The position numbers and the translations under genes were made by a program. The notes beneath the pieces are model-generated. The model saw nothing but the letters and a program-made list of their open reading frames with translations, was not told where the DNA came from and did no database searches. A DNA stretch of 64,000 bases from Cristatella mucedo (taxonomy: Eukaryota > Bryozoa > Phylactolaemata > Cristatellidae), in contig WPIO01000198.1 of NCBI GenBank assembly GCA_009760855.2, positions 321,501 to 385,500 on the forward strand. The letters are read 5' to 3'. This document shows positions 29,636 through 41,110 of this stretch, in pieces. The first letter of the stretch is position 1. The number at the start of each line of letters is the position of its first letter.

Positions 29636-30037
29636 CAGAGGTCGCCAAACTCCGGTCTTTAGGCCAGATACAGCCTAGTCAGTACTCCAGTCCGGCCCAA
29701 CGCACCCCCAGTTATTTACTTTGGATCCGGCCTCATTGAATTGTAGCGGTTTTGTACCCGTTAATTGCTGCTGGTTGCAGCTCAAGCTGCGGTTCGTGTT
29801 TATTTTTAGAACTGGTATCAGGCACTTCTATGAAACAGAAGCAGGTGACTGGGGGATAAACGATAATAAACTGTTGCCCCTATAATTGCGGTGCACGAAG
29901 CCTCTGTTGTGACTGTTTTTCCGTATGGCCACGCCCACTCCACATAACCGATGGAGTAGGCGTGGTTTCTTCTGACATAATTTGCCTTATCGACCTAATG
30001 AAATGTCCTACCGGTTCGATAAGTTTGCCGACCCCTG
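29636..30037. mobile_element. non-autonomous hAT element, 402 bp
   Basis: Terminal inverted repeats: CAGAGGTCGCCAAACT on the left against CAGGGGTCGGCAAACT read from the right end on the other strand. The TIR form is that of hAT (Charlie-like) elements. Flanks CACTAAAG and CACTCGAG are an imperfect 8-bp duplication (6 of 8). No transposase. It sits within retrotransposon sequence, which continues on both sides (TCTGCACGAAATCTACGTG ... AAATCAGCTCC). Confidence 0.88.
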
Positions 30038-30849
30038 CACTCGAGGATCAAATCAGCTCCTCAGAAAAGTGTGCCTAGTTTCAGTTTCATATCAAGGCTA
30101 ATTACGGGCTTGTTTAGATAGGGATACTACATCCACATGGGACCATGCATTTGTAACATCCCATCCCGACTTCTGTAACTCACTGCTTGGTGTTCAACCA
30201 GCCTATTAAATCAGGCGCTTACGGTTGGTGCAGTTGGAGTTACAGCTGGAGCGCTGCAGTTGCCACATAACACCACTTCTCGCCGACCTGAATGGCTCCC
30301 AATCAAGCAGGGTATCGACTTCAAGGTTCTGTCGCTCACTTTTAATGGGACATCATTCTTTGGCTTCAGCCTACCAGCCAGATCTTCTCCACCCCAGGCT
30401 AAGCATCGTACGGTCTTTTTTTCAAAATCAAATCGTTGAGCTAAACTTCGTACGAACCTCAAATCTTGTGGAGACAATCCCTCCAAAGTATGTAGGCTCA
30501 CAAAGCCTGGAACTCACTTCCAACTGATTTTACGGCATCTACTTAAGTTACCACTTTTAAAAATAAGCTTAAAACTCACCCGTTTGTCATACAATTCAGT
30601 GGGTCAATGTGAGATTCGTCCTTCGTGTGCTTAAGCATGCTGACACTGTGCAAACTGCAACCAACCATCTTTGCATACAGACCTTGTACATTTCAACTCT
30701 AACCGTGTTATCTTTGTTGACATTGTGCCTAATAATACTAACCATATGATCATGCTTCCTTTGCAGCTTATGCAAAGTACTTGGACAGAAATTAAGATCT
30801 CTGAGGGCACTCAGAAAAATGTATTATCATTACTATAATTACATGGCAA

Positions 30850-31190
30850 CGAGTAGTACTATTGGCGGTCTTCGTTGTATTCTTTGTGCATTTTTACTCG
30901 GGCCTATATTCTTGAAAATGCACTACTTGCTCTTTTTAACGCCTTGTCAACAGCTAACGCATTTTTTTGTGCAAACTTACTCAAAGGTCGTTGTGGTTTT
31001 CGGCTTGCATGCTTCGCCGGCGCAAGCACAACAATTCATGGTGCATCTTTCATCGCCAGTCATTGGACATCATTAGCTGCATGTTGCATTAGTTGGATTC
31101 GTGAACATCTCAACGCATCCGCAGCAGAGCGGCACTAGATCTGCACCCACCATTTCATAGAAATACTTTGCATTTCAAAATACAAAAAAG
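30850..31190. other. host DNA, no gene recognised
   Basis: Two overlapping open frames of about 86 residues, with no domain and no splice or promoter support. Confidence 0.4.
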
Positions 31191-31214
31191 TTCTCCCAGC
31201 GTCGTTGTATCGCG

Positions 31215-31550
31215 CGGCACCGCTCCGCTCGCTCGCTGGCGCGCTGCGCCGCTCCCTCCGGAAGAAGAGCGGTCCCGCGGACGGGCTCGGCGCGAGCGTC
31301 TGCTGCAGCCAGCACGCATTGGTGTAAGGCTAGCGCCGGTCCCACGTACCACCAGTGCACAGCGTATGTGCGGCTCCTGCGACTAGTTTGCAATGCGTCC
31401 AAGCGACCGAAGAGAGCGCCTCGAAGCTTTCCCAGCGTCCATCGCGCGTCTACGAGAAGCGGCACCGCTCCGCCCGCTCGCGCGCTGCGCCGCTTCCTCC
31501 GGAAGGAGAGCGGTCCCGCGGACGGGCTCGGCGCGCGCGTCTGTTGCAGC
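31215..31550 (+). repeat. pair of 95-bp CpG-rich direct repeats
   Basis: Unit 1 (31215-31310) and unit 2 (31459-31550) share GCGGCACCGCTCCG, GCGCGCTGCGCCGCT, TCCTCCGGAAG or its variant, and GAGCGGTCCCGCGGACGGGC. Spacing about 245 bp; identity roughly 90%. Confidence 0.8.
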
Positions 31551-32880
31551 GCGCTTCCAGCTGGCGAATGCGCACCCGGGCGCAGCGACCCGGCGAGCGA
31601 GCGAGCTCTCGCGAAGCTTGTCGCTAGCACAGCGAAAAAAAAGAGAATTGGGGAAAAGAAAGGAAAAGGGATAGCCGAGAGCGGATTGGGCTCGATGCGA
31701 ACGGTGCACTAGCGGCAGCAGCGGCGGCAGCAGCAGCGAGACTAGCGGCGGCGGTCAGTAGATGCGTCTGTGCGGCGCTCGCTTTGCCCGACGGCGATTG
31801 GTCGCCAGTTGAACCGCTGCGACTGATCCTAACGGCTCACATTCAACGTGGCTGCCGGCGGACGGACTCGCAGACCAGCGATTCTGCGAGCGAGAAAATT
31901 CAAACTTCCGCTCTACTGCAGCTCGCGGCCAGCCGTGCGCACTTGGAACCTCGAGCCTTGAGCGCCTTTGAATTTAGGCTGACGAGCGTCTGCGGCGGCC
32001 GGGCGTCGGCGCCGTCTGGCTCGCTGTTGTCCGCCCGGAGCCGGCGAATGAAGCCGCCGCCTCGCGAGTCGGCGGCGCCCTTTCACCTTTAAGGTTAGCG
32101 AAGCGAAACTGCGCTTCCCGTTTCGCAGTTCGCAGCTTTCCCAGTTCGGCTTCGACGCTCGACGAGCGCTCGACAATCGTTTCGCGCCGCTTCGGTTTTT
32201 TGCGTTTTTTTCCCGTTCGCTTGCGCGCTGAGCGCTCTTTCGGGGGAAAGCGCTTCGCTACTTCGCCGCCGATGGCCAGCCAGTGGACGCCGACGAGGCG
32301 ACGCTCAGCGGACTCGCGTAGGTCGACGTTCGCTCCTGCGCGCTCGGCGTCAGCGCTCGCCCGGTCGGCTGGGCGCGGCAGCCTCCGTCGCAAAAGGTCT
32401 ACCGCTCTTCGCCGGCTCGCCAATGCCGAGCGGCGAAGAGGCGGCAGCGGCGGCGGCTCGCAAACAGCGTAGCTCAGCGACCGAGCGGCAGAGCTGCCTG
32501 ACGGCGGCGGAGGCGCGTGGCGGCGCTGCGAACGCCTTCTCGTTATCGGCTCGTGGTAGCAGCTGCGGCGGCGGCGCCGCTGTCGGCGCGAGCTCCAGAG
32601 GGCGGCGTATACTAAACTCAAACTGACCGCAAGAGAACGCAAATTGCATTTCCTACTGAGATAGGGTGCTATATAGAGCGTCTTCGCGCGTGTGCCTTTG
32701 CAAGCGGCAGAGCAGTCAGTAAATGTGGACACGTAGTTGTGTATACGTGCATGAGTGCGAGTGTGAATCAACATTTATGTGCGAGAGGCAGCTGGGCGGA
32801 AAGCACATGTATGTATAGTGTAAAATGCCTAAATTCAAAGACATTGTTACACAAATATTTCAAATACACGAATATTAATG
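31551..32880. other. CpG-rich region, possible promoter block
   Basis: High GC and CpG between 31200 and 32640, ending in CTATATAGAGCG at about 32671, which could be a core promoter TATA. Many overlapping open frames reflect composition only. No exon identified. Confidence 0.35.
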
Positions 32881-32885
32881 TTTCA

Positions 32886-32912
32886 TTTGTATAGTGCCCC
32901 ATAAGAACTTAA
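32886..32912 (-). repeat. SINE B/retrotransposon tail trace
   Basis: Reverse complement of CATTTGTATAGTGCCCCATA matches the SINE B tail. Confidence 0.4.
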
Positions 32913-33001
32913 TATCTATCAAGTTCCTTTCAATTGCCTCAGTTCTCGAGTCCATGACAGATGGTATTGAAGACGACTACCTTACCCTATCTACTGGTGT
33001 C

Positions 33002-33190
<189 letters not shown>

Positions 33191-33600
33191 GTATGCACGC
33201 TAATATTTTGTAATGCTTCGGGATTATGAACAATGACATGGGCCGCTGATTTTGGACTGAGAACGACTTATGGAAATAGCTGTAACCAGCCAGCCTAGGG
33301 CAAGCGAAAATTGGCCGAAAGATCCCTCGGAAAATTTTGACTTTGATAGACAATTTCGGGATATTTCGTCAGCTGTAAAATACGTTTTGAGTATGTAGAT
33401 GTAGAATGAGTGCGGCCGCCACGCGGTGGCTCTGGTGGTACCATCTCGAAGACGACGCAGGACGAGGCGAGCGCCGCCGCTGACCGTAAGACCAGCAGGC
33501 GGTAGGTGGGAGCTGACACCGATGCTAGGCGGTCGGCTAGCGGCCATGCTTGGGGCGGGCTGCATGACATCCGCAAGCACTAGGGGGATGCTCTCCTGAC
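33191..33600. other. host DNA, nothing recognised
   Basis: Unique sequence between two microsatellites with no coding or repeat signal. Confidence 0.4.
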
Positions 33601-33604
33601 CTAA

Positions 33605-33642
33605 AAAGAGAGACGGAGAGAGAGAGAAAGAGAGAGAAAGAT

Positions 33643-33687
<45 letters not shown>

Positions 33688-33725
33688 TACAAACAGACAA
33701 AGACAAAAGACAAAGAGGCATAGAG
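33605..33725 (+). repeat. microsatellite (GA)n/(CAGA)n
   Basis: GA tract followed by about twelve CAGA units. Confidence 0.9.
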
Positions 33726-34195
33726 ACAGAGAGAGAAAGAGGCAGACACAGTTATTACGCAGCGATTGCTGAGCGGATGTGGATGTGCTCGAGCCTGGTG
33801 CATGGCTCGTGCATGCTGTGCTCAAGCGTTCATGTGCCTTGGATCAGTGGGTCAGAGCGATTGGGTGGCATGTGCGTGAATGAGAGTTCGAGGCTCGAAA
33901 TCAGTTCTTTCCCTTGGAGGCCTCGAGTCTTGGAAAAATTAGGGAACAATCAAGGCGACGCCTCCCTGTCGCTAGGGTTCGAAACGCCGTGACCCGACAC
34001 GGAGCGACGGACGGGCCGTGCATGCCAGGCTGCTGTCCTGCGGCCTCTGCTGGCGTAGCCGGTTGCGGCATCACTCGCTCGCTCAGTCATCGATCACTCG
34101 CTCGCTCAGTCATCATGGCTTGCTCGAGGGCGAAGAGTTCTGAGCTCCTTGCTCGACGCATGCGCACGTCGATCGCTTCTGCAGTTCGCCACCTG
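33726..34195. other. host DNA, nothing recognised
   Basis: A short duplication CACTCGCTCGCTCAGTCATC at 34071-34110; otherwise unique. Confidence 0.4.
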
Positions 34196-34480
34196 TATGT
34201 AATGTAAGGTATCTCCATCTGTAACTCCACAAAGCCATACAGAATATGTGATGTTACGCAGTAGAGCATTGTGTTGCTCACTCGAAGCCTAAGCGGCTTT
34301 CGGTACGCATTCGGTGGTCAACAGACTTCGTCTCATGCAACAAAAAGAAAGTGGGAAGCATGGCAGAGTCAGAAGAGCAGTTGAGGTAGTATCATAGAAG
34401 TAGCAGCTCAGGACCGCTGAAAGGATGCCATAGTCGGCAGCAGGAGAGTAGTTATCATTTCGTAAGAATCGTGGAAGCGA
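34196..34480 (+). repeat. repeat family C, copy 3
   Basis: CATCTGTAACTCCACAAAGC, GCCTAAGCGGCTTTCGGTAC and CAACAGACTTCGTCTCATGC, then GGCAGCAGGAGAGTAGTTAT. Begins TGTAATGTAAGG, as copy 1 does. Confidence 0.85.
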
Positions 34481-34865
34481 GTTCCATAGTCTAGACCTGA
34501 AGACTTAGAGCTTATGTCGCCAACGTTATTTAAGCGGAGGAATGGAACAGCTGCCTGCAGCTCTTACCTTTGTGAGCTTTGACGCTGGCCACGAGCTCCT
34601 GCATGGGCGAGGAGAGCCCTCTCCTGCCCCGAGAGTGCGCAGAAACTGCAGCAGCTGTGCTGACCAGCTTGAAAGTCTCGCTAAGCAGATCAGTAAAGGT
34701 CGGTTCGTTAGCAGGGCTCAGCGGTTGGGGGTGATGGCGGCGCTGGCGGTGGTGGTGACGGCGTCGGTGGTTGAGGTCGTGACGGCGGTGGCTGGGCGAC
34801 AGCGGTGGCGGCGGCAGCGGACACTAGATGTATCCGATCGACTCTGGCGGCGCCCGATGGTGATT

Positions 34866-35275
34866 GATAATAATAATAATAATAATAACGCACTTGATAA
34901 AGCGCCCTCAGAGAACTTAATCTCTTTCTGGGCGATTTTAATTTGCTGCAAAGGGATATGCAATTGAATGGTAAGAAAAATAATGCTTGAAAAGCAAACA
35001 AAATGAATAACATGGTTAGGGGTGACATGCACAGGGTCAGCATGCAAATGTGGTTAGTGGCAGCATGCACAGTGTCAGCACGCATAAGCACATCAAGGAT
35101 GAATCACAGGGACCCACTAAATGCTGCCCTAAATAGGTGTATTTTAAGTTCCTTTTAAATGTGGTCAGGTCAGGGGATGTTCTAACGCAGGTCGGGAGGG
35201 AGTTCCAGGCTTTGGGAGCATATGAACTAAATGCACGGTCTCCAAAGGATTTGAGGTTTGTACAAGGTTGCTAGT
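34866..35275 (-). mobile_element. CR1/L2-like retrotransposon 3' end
   Basis: (ATA)n at 34866-34888, then the conserved 3' terminus, UTR and the last part of ORF2 (reverse of AGTTCCTTTTAAATGTGGTC), truncated at about 35270. Confidence 0.88.
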
Positions 35276-36780
35276 TGAATCGCTGCGATTGATTCTAATT
35301 GCCCCGCTGCTGCTGCGGTACGTTCGCGTTATTATAAGTATAATTGAATTAATTCGTGTAATTATGTTGCAGGTGCGAACTGAACCCATTATTAAAGACG
35401 CGGTCAAGCTTTACTGTTGCGAGATGCCCGGAGGTTCGTTGGCTCGCTCTGCTCTCTGCCCTCTGCCCTACATGCTCTGCTCGACGAGCCGCACGGAGGT
35501 TTTAACTTTAGTTTCCACTCGGCTTGTACACGGCCGACGGGTTGTTAAAGGGCCTTGTCAGCCGGGTGGCGAAGTATTTTTTTCATTAGCAGCACCCGCA
35601 GGCTAGGCGTTTCGGTCGGCTCAAGTCTATGCGACCTTGACCCTGAAAGTGGGGCCGCTTTCTCAGCGAGACGCTAGCCAAAGGTGTGCCGCCCAGCGTT
35701 AAGCCGGCGAGGAGCCGTCAAACCGCGACCTTGCCCTGGGGCCACTCAGGAGTACCGCGCCATCGCTGTACTCCTGAGCAGAACTCAACTGCCGAGGTGA
35801 TGCCGGCGTATTTATAGCACGCTATCCTCGGAGGAGCGTGCACATGATGCCAAACGAAGAGGCGAATGTCGCAACGATCGGATATGGCGCTGTCGAATGC
35901 CGCAGCGAGCGAGCGCGCGCGTAGGTAGGTACTCGGGCAGCAGACAGATCATTGCAAAGAGGAATGAAAGGATTGCTGCTGCTGCTGAGAGCGCGTGCCG
36001 ATCGGCAGCGGCAACGCACTAAGCTGTCGCGCGAGGCGCTGCCGTGCGGCTGCTGCCGCCCGAAGCCTCCGCTATAGGAGACCGCTCCGCTGGTGCTAGC
36101 AGGCGAACTTCCGTTGCTAAGAAAACAGAGGAATCTCCCGGCAGTTAGTAGACGCAGCGTTGGTAGACGAAGCGCTAGTTAGCAGCGACTCTAGCAATTC
36201 TATTGCCCCAGTCGCGCTTTCTCGTTTGGTTTTCCCACAACCAAGCGTTTCGCAGCTGCGGCCGCCGGCACGGTCGGCCAACGGCCGGCGGCTGGCGGAA
36301 AGTTCAATGAACTAGCGTACAAACTAAATAAGAGGTTGGCTGATTCAGCAGATTCCGCATTTATCACGCGACAGGAGAGCCTTAACAACGGCTATCGCCA
36401 CCGCCGCCGCTGCTGCTTTAATGCTGTGGGCATTAAAGGATCGTCCGTCCGCTGCAGGACTCGAGCTGCCCGCGAGGCAGGGTTATGACGTGCTAACGCC
36501 CCAAACCCTTGGCTAAAACCCGGCGGCCTCCAACTTCATGACGCTAAAGGAACTCGCTTGAACGTGAACGAAGAGTGCTCACCGCCCGGAAGTACCCCGT
36601 TTATAACCATCCCGAGCTCTCTCGCCGATTTATTGGTTTTTATGTGATAGCCGGAAGTCCGCTCGCTAGAAATGCCGGTCTGTGTTGGTGTGAGCTCATT
36701 TTTGGTAAAGGCAACCCCTTCAGCGGTCGCCTTAGGACGTTTTAAAATACTGCACAATTTTTGATAAGAATACAACTATT
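35276..36780. other. host DNA, no gene recognised
   Basis: GC-rich from 35400. Contains a short inverted pair at about 35745-35780 (CTCAGGAGTAC / GTACTCCTGAG). No exon identified. Confidence 0.4.
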
Positions 36781-36784
36781 CGTA

Positions 36785-36955
36785 TGACTTGGCCCCGAGT
36801 CTTCGCCCAGGTGTCTCGCTCTTCACGATAAAAATCGTGGGTTCGAGTCATGCAGCGGGCGATCCTGTATTGTCCACTGCAAGCGGTGATGGTAGCCATT
36901 TCGGCTCTTCTATTGTTAAATAAATGAGGCTGTTGAATCAGCTAGCATTACCTTA
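36785..36955 (+). repeat. SINE family A copy
   Basis: B box GTGGGTTCGAGTCATG, body CCACTGCAAGCGGTGATGG, end GAGGCTGTTGAATCAGC. Confidence 0.88.
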
Positions 36956-37057
36956 TGACTGTAGGATAGTTTTATTTTGATATATTTAAATTAGCTAAAA
37001 CATGAATACTGCTCCCATGATAATAACGTCTGAGCTCGTCGACTCTCCATTCGTATA

Positions 37058-37088
<31 letters not shown>

Positions 37089-37297
37089 TCCAAATTAATA
37101 TATATATATAATTTAATGTAAATATAATTACAATAAATTATACAAAATGAATTATATATAGGATATTATAAAGTTGAACTACCAGCCTTAGTTAGAAAAC
37201 CCCACAGGCGTAGCCACAGTACCCGAAATAGAGATAGAGAGACATTGACAGAAGCGGAGACGGAGACAGAGGCAGAAACAGAGATACCGATTGAGAG

Positions 37298-37348
<51 letters not shown>

Positions 37349-37390
37349 AAGAGAGAGAGAGAGGGGGGAGAGAGACGGAGAGAGAGAGGA
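37298..37390 (+). repeat. microsatellite (GA)n
   Basis: GA tract with GGGA and GGGG interruptions. A short (TA)n also lies at 37058-37086. Confidence 0.95.
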
Positions 37391-37559
37391 TTCCGTAATT
37401 TTGTCGCTATAAGGCAAGCCAAAGACGACCACGACCACGCTCAAGAACCACGAACCGGCTCGGCGCTGCAGCGGCGCCGAATCACTTGGTTACAGCAGAC
37501 ATATATTGGCGGGAAATCCTCAGCTTCCGGTCAGGCGTTGATGTATATATGTATGTTTA

Positions 37560-37685
37560 GATGAAGTCTCTTGGCTACCGAATGCATTGCGAAAGCCGAT
37601 TAGACTGCAAGAGGGCCATGTTCTATTGCATATCACCCGCATAGTCTTCGTGGTTTTGTGGAGCTACAGACGGAGACACGTATGT
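37560..37685 (-). repeat. repeat family C, copy 4 (inverted)
   Basis: The minus strand reads CTGTAGCTCCACAAA, then TCGGCTTTCGCAATGCATTC and GGTAGCCAAGAGACTTC. More diverged than the other copies. Confidence 0.75.
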
Positions 37686-37745
37686 GTGTGCATTCATGTA
37701 GTGCATTCATACTCGAAGTAGGTCGGAGGTGCGGCTCTCTTTCAG

Positions 37746-37916
37746 CCTGCAGTTGGGGCGCCTGGTCCGATTGCTCGGTGACCTGTGGCCAGCGTGCTGG
37801 CTACCGTAAGAGGATCTACGTCGCCACCGACAGCGACCGGCACGGCACTTGCACCGACCAGCCGGAAGGATTCGACAACGTGACCATTTGCGCTGCCGGC
37901 GGTGACTGCTGGGAAG
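37746..37916 (+). CDS. TSP1-domain exon, gene 1 of tandem pair
   Basis: An internal exon of a host gene. Acceptor GGCTCTCTTTCAG and donor GAAG|GTAGGT are both strong. It is exactly 171 nt and begins and ends in phase 1, the classic symmetric TSP1 exon. The product, about 57 residues, carries SWGAWSDCSVTCGQ at its start and six cysteines (first in CSW, last in GDCW), so it is a regular thrombospondin type-1 repeat. Such domains are extracellular and bind matrix or glycans; the tryptophans of the WxxW motif could be C-mannosylated. The partner terminal exon is at 43650. Upstream exons (signal peptide, possible further domains) were not found. Confidence 0.88.
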
Positions 37917-38470
37917 GTAGGTTGCTGCTGAGCGCGAATTTCGCAGGACGTTGGAGCGGAGACGGCGCCGCTGCGCTACTAGAGAGCCACTGCAGAGCTC
38001 AGAGCCGAGGCTGAGTACATCCAAATCCTGCAACGCGTTCGTGCAACTCGCTCTGAGACTCGCTGTCTCAGGCACTCGGACACTCGCTGTCTCACCCACT
38101 CAGCAGGCGGCACAGCCGGCGAAGAGCGAGCGGGAGGGTTTAGTCGGTCACTCTGCGCCGGCCACGCGAGCTGGAAAGGCTAGTCCATGCTATAGTGACT
38201 ACAGATCGCCACTCCCACCAGATCCTCGGAGCTTGCTCGTGGAAGTGGCGATCTCAAGTCTTGCTTGGCGTCAGGAAGCGCCGGCTTTACTGTAGCTCGA
38301 AGCCCACCTTAGCGCCGAATATTGTGCAAGCGGCGCGATCAGCAACAGCGAACTTGCGAAAGCACCAAAAAGAAGTGCGTATCGCAGTGCTACTGCAAAG
38401 TAATTCAGACAGACATCACTTCAGACAGACTTGTTAACGCTCATAGCAGCTCAAACTAATGACTCGCCGC
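37917..38470. other. intron sequence of gene 1
   Basis: GC-balanced, with CTCGCTGTCTCAG-type short repeats at 38040-38100. Nothing else recognised. Confidence 0.4.
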
Positions 38471-38489
38471 CCGGCAGCCCATCGTCAGA

Positions 38490-38543
38490 GAGAGAAAGAG
38501 AGAAAAAGAGAGAGGGAGAGAAAGAGAGAGAGAGAGAGAGAGG

Positions 38544-38620
<77 letters not shown>
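38490..38620 (+). repeat. microsatellite (GA)n
   Basis: About 130 bp of GA with a few GGGA or AAAG interruptions. Confidence 0.95.
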
Positions 38621-38622
<2 letters not shown>

Positions 38623-39044
38623 TTAGTCAGAGACAGAAACAGAGAGACACAGATAAGCAGACAGACTAAGAAACAGAGAGACAGAGGAAGAAATTTCTCG
38701 GACTCTTCATAGGCCAGATCGAAGTTATTATCAACTCGGGTACCCCAAATATAGAGCGCTGCCCGTCCGCCTACTTATCGTGGCTATACACGCACTGCTC
38801 GCACCGAGTCAGTGGCTAAGCTCAACGGTCATTATCGTGGGGCATTGCAGCCCGATCAATTGTAAGAAACCCTTGACGCAAAAACACGAAGGCTCACAAA
38901 CAGGAAGAGTGCGTGCATAAAAGAGAAGACCAGATCAAGTGAAATTGCAGGTTCCTTCTCGGTCGCTCTTTGCCAGCCGAAACGCGGCCATCGTAGCGGC
39001 TATGGCGATTTGCTTACCGTCTACAAAGATTATTTTAATAAATA

Positions 39045-39213
39045 AAGAAACATCAGCTGATTCAACAGCCTCTTTTATTTAGCCACAGAAGAGCCTTTAC
39101 GGCTATCAGTGCCGATTGCAGTGGCAATAATTAATCTCCCACAGCAGGATTCGAACTCACGACCTCGGGACTCAGGTCGTGAAAAGCAACCACATCACCT
39201 AGCGTGCCAACAC
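39045..39213 (-). repeat. SINE family A copy (inverted)
   Basis: The minus strand shows GGTCGTGAGTTCGAATCCTG (B box), then CCACTGCAATCGGC and GAGGCTGTTGAATCAGC. Confidence 0.88.
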
Positions 39214-39905
39214 GGCATCTTGCCTGGCTCTCGCCGAAATGATTGAAAACGAAGACTTGCACTAGCTATGCTGGGCATACGCTGGTTCGTGGATAGTTGA
39301 AAAGGCCCAATAGCAAGAGAGAGCTAGCGGAGTCTCGCTATTCCCGAAACTTTCTCGACCACAATATCTCCCAACCTCTCAGTCTTCTCTCAACCACATT
39401 ATTTGATCCAATCACATACGCACAATTAAGGTCACAGTCACCAAGGTAGTCGAACCGGCAGTGGCCCAGCTTACATCATCCAACATGTCGAGATTTGATG
39501 AGAAATTAAATGCTCCGAGCTTTGATTACAATTTGCACGTTACATTTCACAGTGCATACTTTGAATCCACTATGTGTGCTTCATCTCGGGCAATGCGTAG
39601 CTATCAACAGCGATTTTCCGGGTAAATACGGAATAAATACAAGCCATTACAATCAGTCTCAAATCACCGAAAATAGGCTAGGAAGAGCTTCAATCTTTCT
39701 TAAGTTTTACAGCGAACACTATTATATGCACAGCCACGCCATCTCAACCAATCACGTTCGTAGAATAGCATGGCAATCGGAAGCAATGGCCCAGGCCTAT
39801 ACTGTAATCCGTGGTAAATTGACCCACAAATAGGGTCTGCTGCAAATAGACATAATAAGCATGCGATTAGTTGAGAGTAAGTGCTTGCCCTTTAAACGAA
39901 GTGGG
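39214..39905. other. host DNA, nothing recognised
   Basis: Intronic by position if gene 1 spans 37.7-44.5 kb. An open frame of 107 residues at 39510 has no domain. Confidence 0.4.
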
Positions 39906-39944
39906 TTGTAGTACGTATTCAAAATTGAGCATTAAGAAATCGAT

Positions 39945-40940
39945 TTCGTGGCATTCGTAGCGGAATGCAGTGCATTGCGGTACTGGCCACGGTCACTGCA
40001 GTCAATTGCAGTGCATTGCATGAGAATGCTCGAGGCAATTGCAGTGAAACTTTGCGAGTGCACTGTAAGCCAAGAGTAGAGCAATGTGCAATCATAATTA
40101 CAGCTTCTAGTATACGCTTTCTGTTCGTTTTGCCTTGGATTGTGGAGGATTTCAAAGTTCGGGACCGTGCGGCCGTAGGAAGTTGATTGAAGGGCATCGC
40201 CTGAGAGCGGGCACGAAAAACAGTGCGAATTTTTGTGGGTTTGAACTTTGAACTGAACTGTGTCTTAAATGCAATGTGAATTGAAGCTTAGCGTTGGTTG
40301 ACGATTATTAGCAGTGGATTAGGGTGCTGCCCAGGCCATTTCAGGGACTGCCGTGCCTTGCTAGAGTGCATGGATACGCAATGGCTTGAATTGACATATA
40401 TGTGCACATAACACAGTGCGCTTTTATATATAATAAAAACTACAGCTTTACGCAATCTTGGTGAGCCGTAATGGCACACTAGGTAAGGCAGTTGCTTTCA
40501 TGACCTCGATCCCGAGGTCGTGGGTTCGATTCCTGTGGTGGGCGATTCTTTATCGCCACTGCAAGCGGTGGTGATAGCCGTAAAGGCTCTTCTTTCGCTA
40601 TACAAAAAGATGCTGTTTAAGCAGCTACGATTTTTCTTTTCTTAATATATTTCTAGTCATTTTACAGTGGATTCCTGTATTTCTCCGGGCTGTTTCAGTC
40701 GATTGCAGCGCGTTACGTGAGAATGCCAATGCCGATAAAAGGGAAATTGTGAGAGTACGGAAAGTTTACTGTAATATTTAATCAAAAAGGAGCGTTTTGC
40801 AGCTGATCTCTATAGCTTTTCGGCGGAATGTGGTGGACTGCGGTAGTGGCGCGCGGGTCACTGCAATCAATTGCAGTGGACTTCGCGCGAGAAAAGCGTG
40901 AGCGTGTCGGTGAACGCTTGCAAAATAGCATAGCTTGTTG

Positions 40941-40975
<35 letters not shown>

Positions 40976-41110
40976 GTATATTATTATCACTATATATTGC
41001 AATATAGGTCTTGCATTCAATGCTAGTTTGAGCTTTGCGCGGCCAATTTTTGGAGGATTCGAGGTGGCCTAAAGTGGCCTTGCGGTGAATTGCGGTACAG
41101 GCCTCTGTCT
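39945..41110 (+). repeat. diverged repeat with GTCACTGCA-TCAATTGCAGTG core
   Basis: Three or four imperfect units: 39945 (CACTGCAGTCAATTGCAGTG), 40690 (CAGTCGATTGCAGCG), 40858 (CACTGCAATCAATTGCAGTG) and part at 41060-41110 (GCGGTGAATTGCGGTAC). The core is self-complementary. SINE A and a (TA)n (40943-40975) lie between units. Confidence 0.6.
40472..40632 (+). repeat. SINE family A, best copy
   Basis: tRNA-like head (GGCACACTAGGTAAGGCAG), B box GTGGGTTCGATTCCTG, body GATTCTTTATCGCCACTGCA and GTGATAGCCGTAAAGGCTC, end TGCTGTTTAAGCAGC. This is the reference copy for the family. Confidence 0.92.

Larger units (their letters stand above)
27421..30845 (+). mobile_element. CR1/L2-like retrotransposon copy with nested insertions
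   Basis: Reverse transcriptase remnants: LVLKFISKYKKENSPLDPMP at about 27463, FLDMSAAFRTID at about 27893, and a decayed active-site region (VVDNPQLYLCIDPPQL, about 28270). LKLNDDKTSLVVM follows at about 28396. The C-terminal region lies at 30180-30600 and the 3' end with TTAAGATCTCTGAGGG at about 30795. It is interrupted by a tail fragment (28165-28262), by repeat family C (about 28497-29585) and by a hAT element (29636-30037). Homology with the copy at 45600-46738 resumes after each. Confidence 0.85.

Noticed and set aside
31168-32774. Many Arg/Ala-rich frames of 70-266 residues on both strands
   Set aside because: CpG-rich composition suppresses stops in all frames. No domain, splice signal pair or conservation cue supports any of them.
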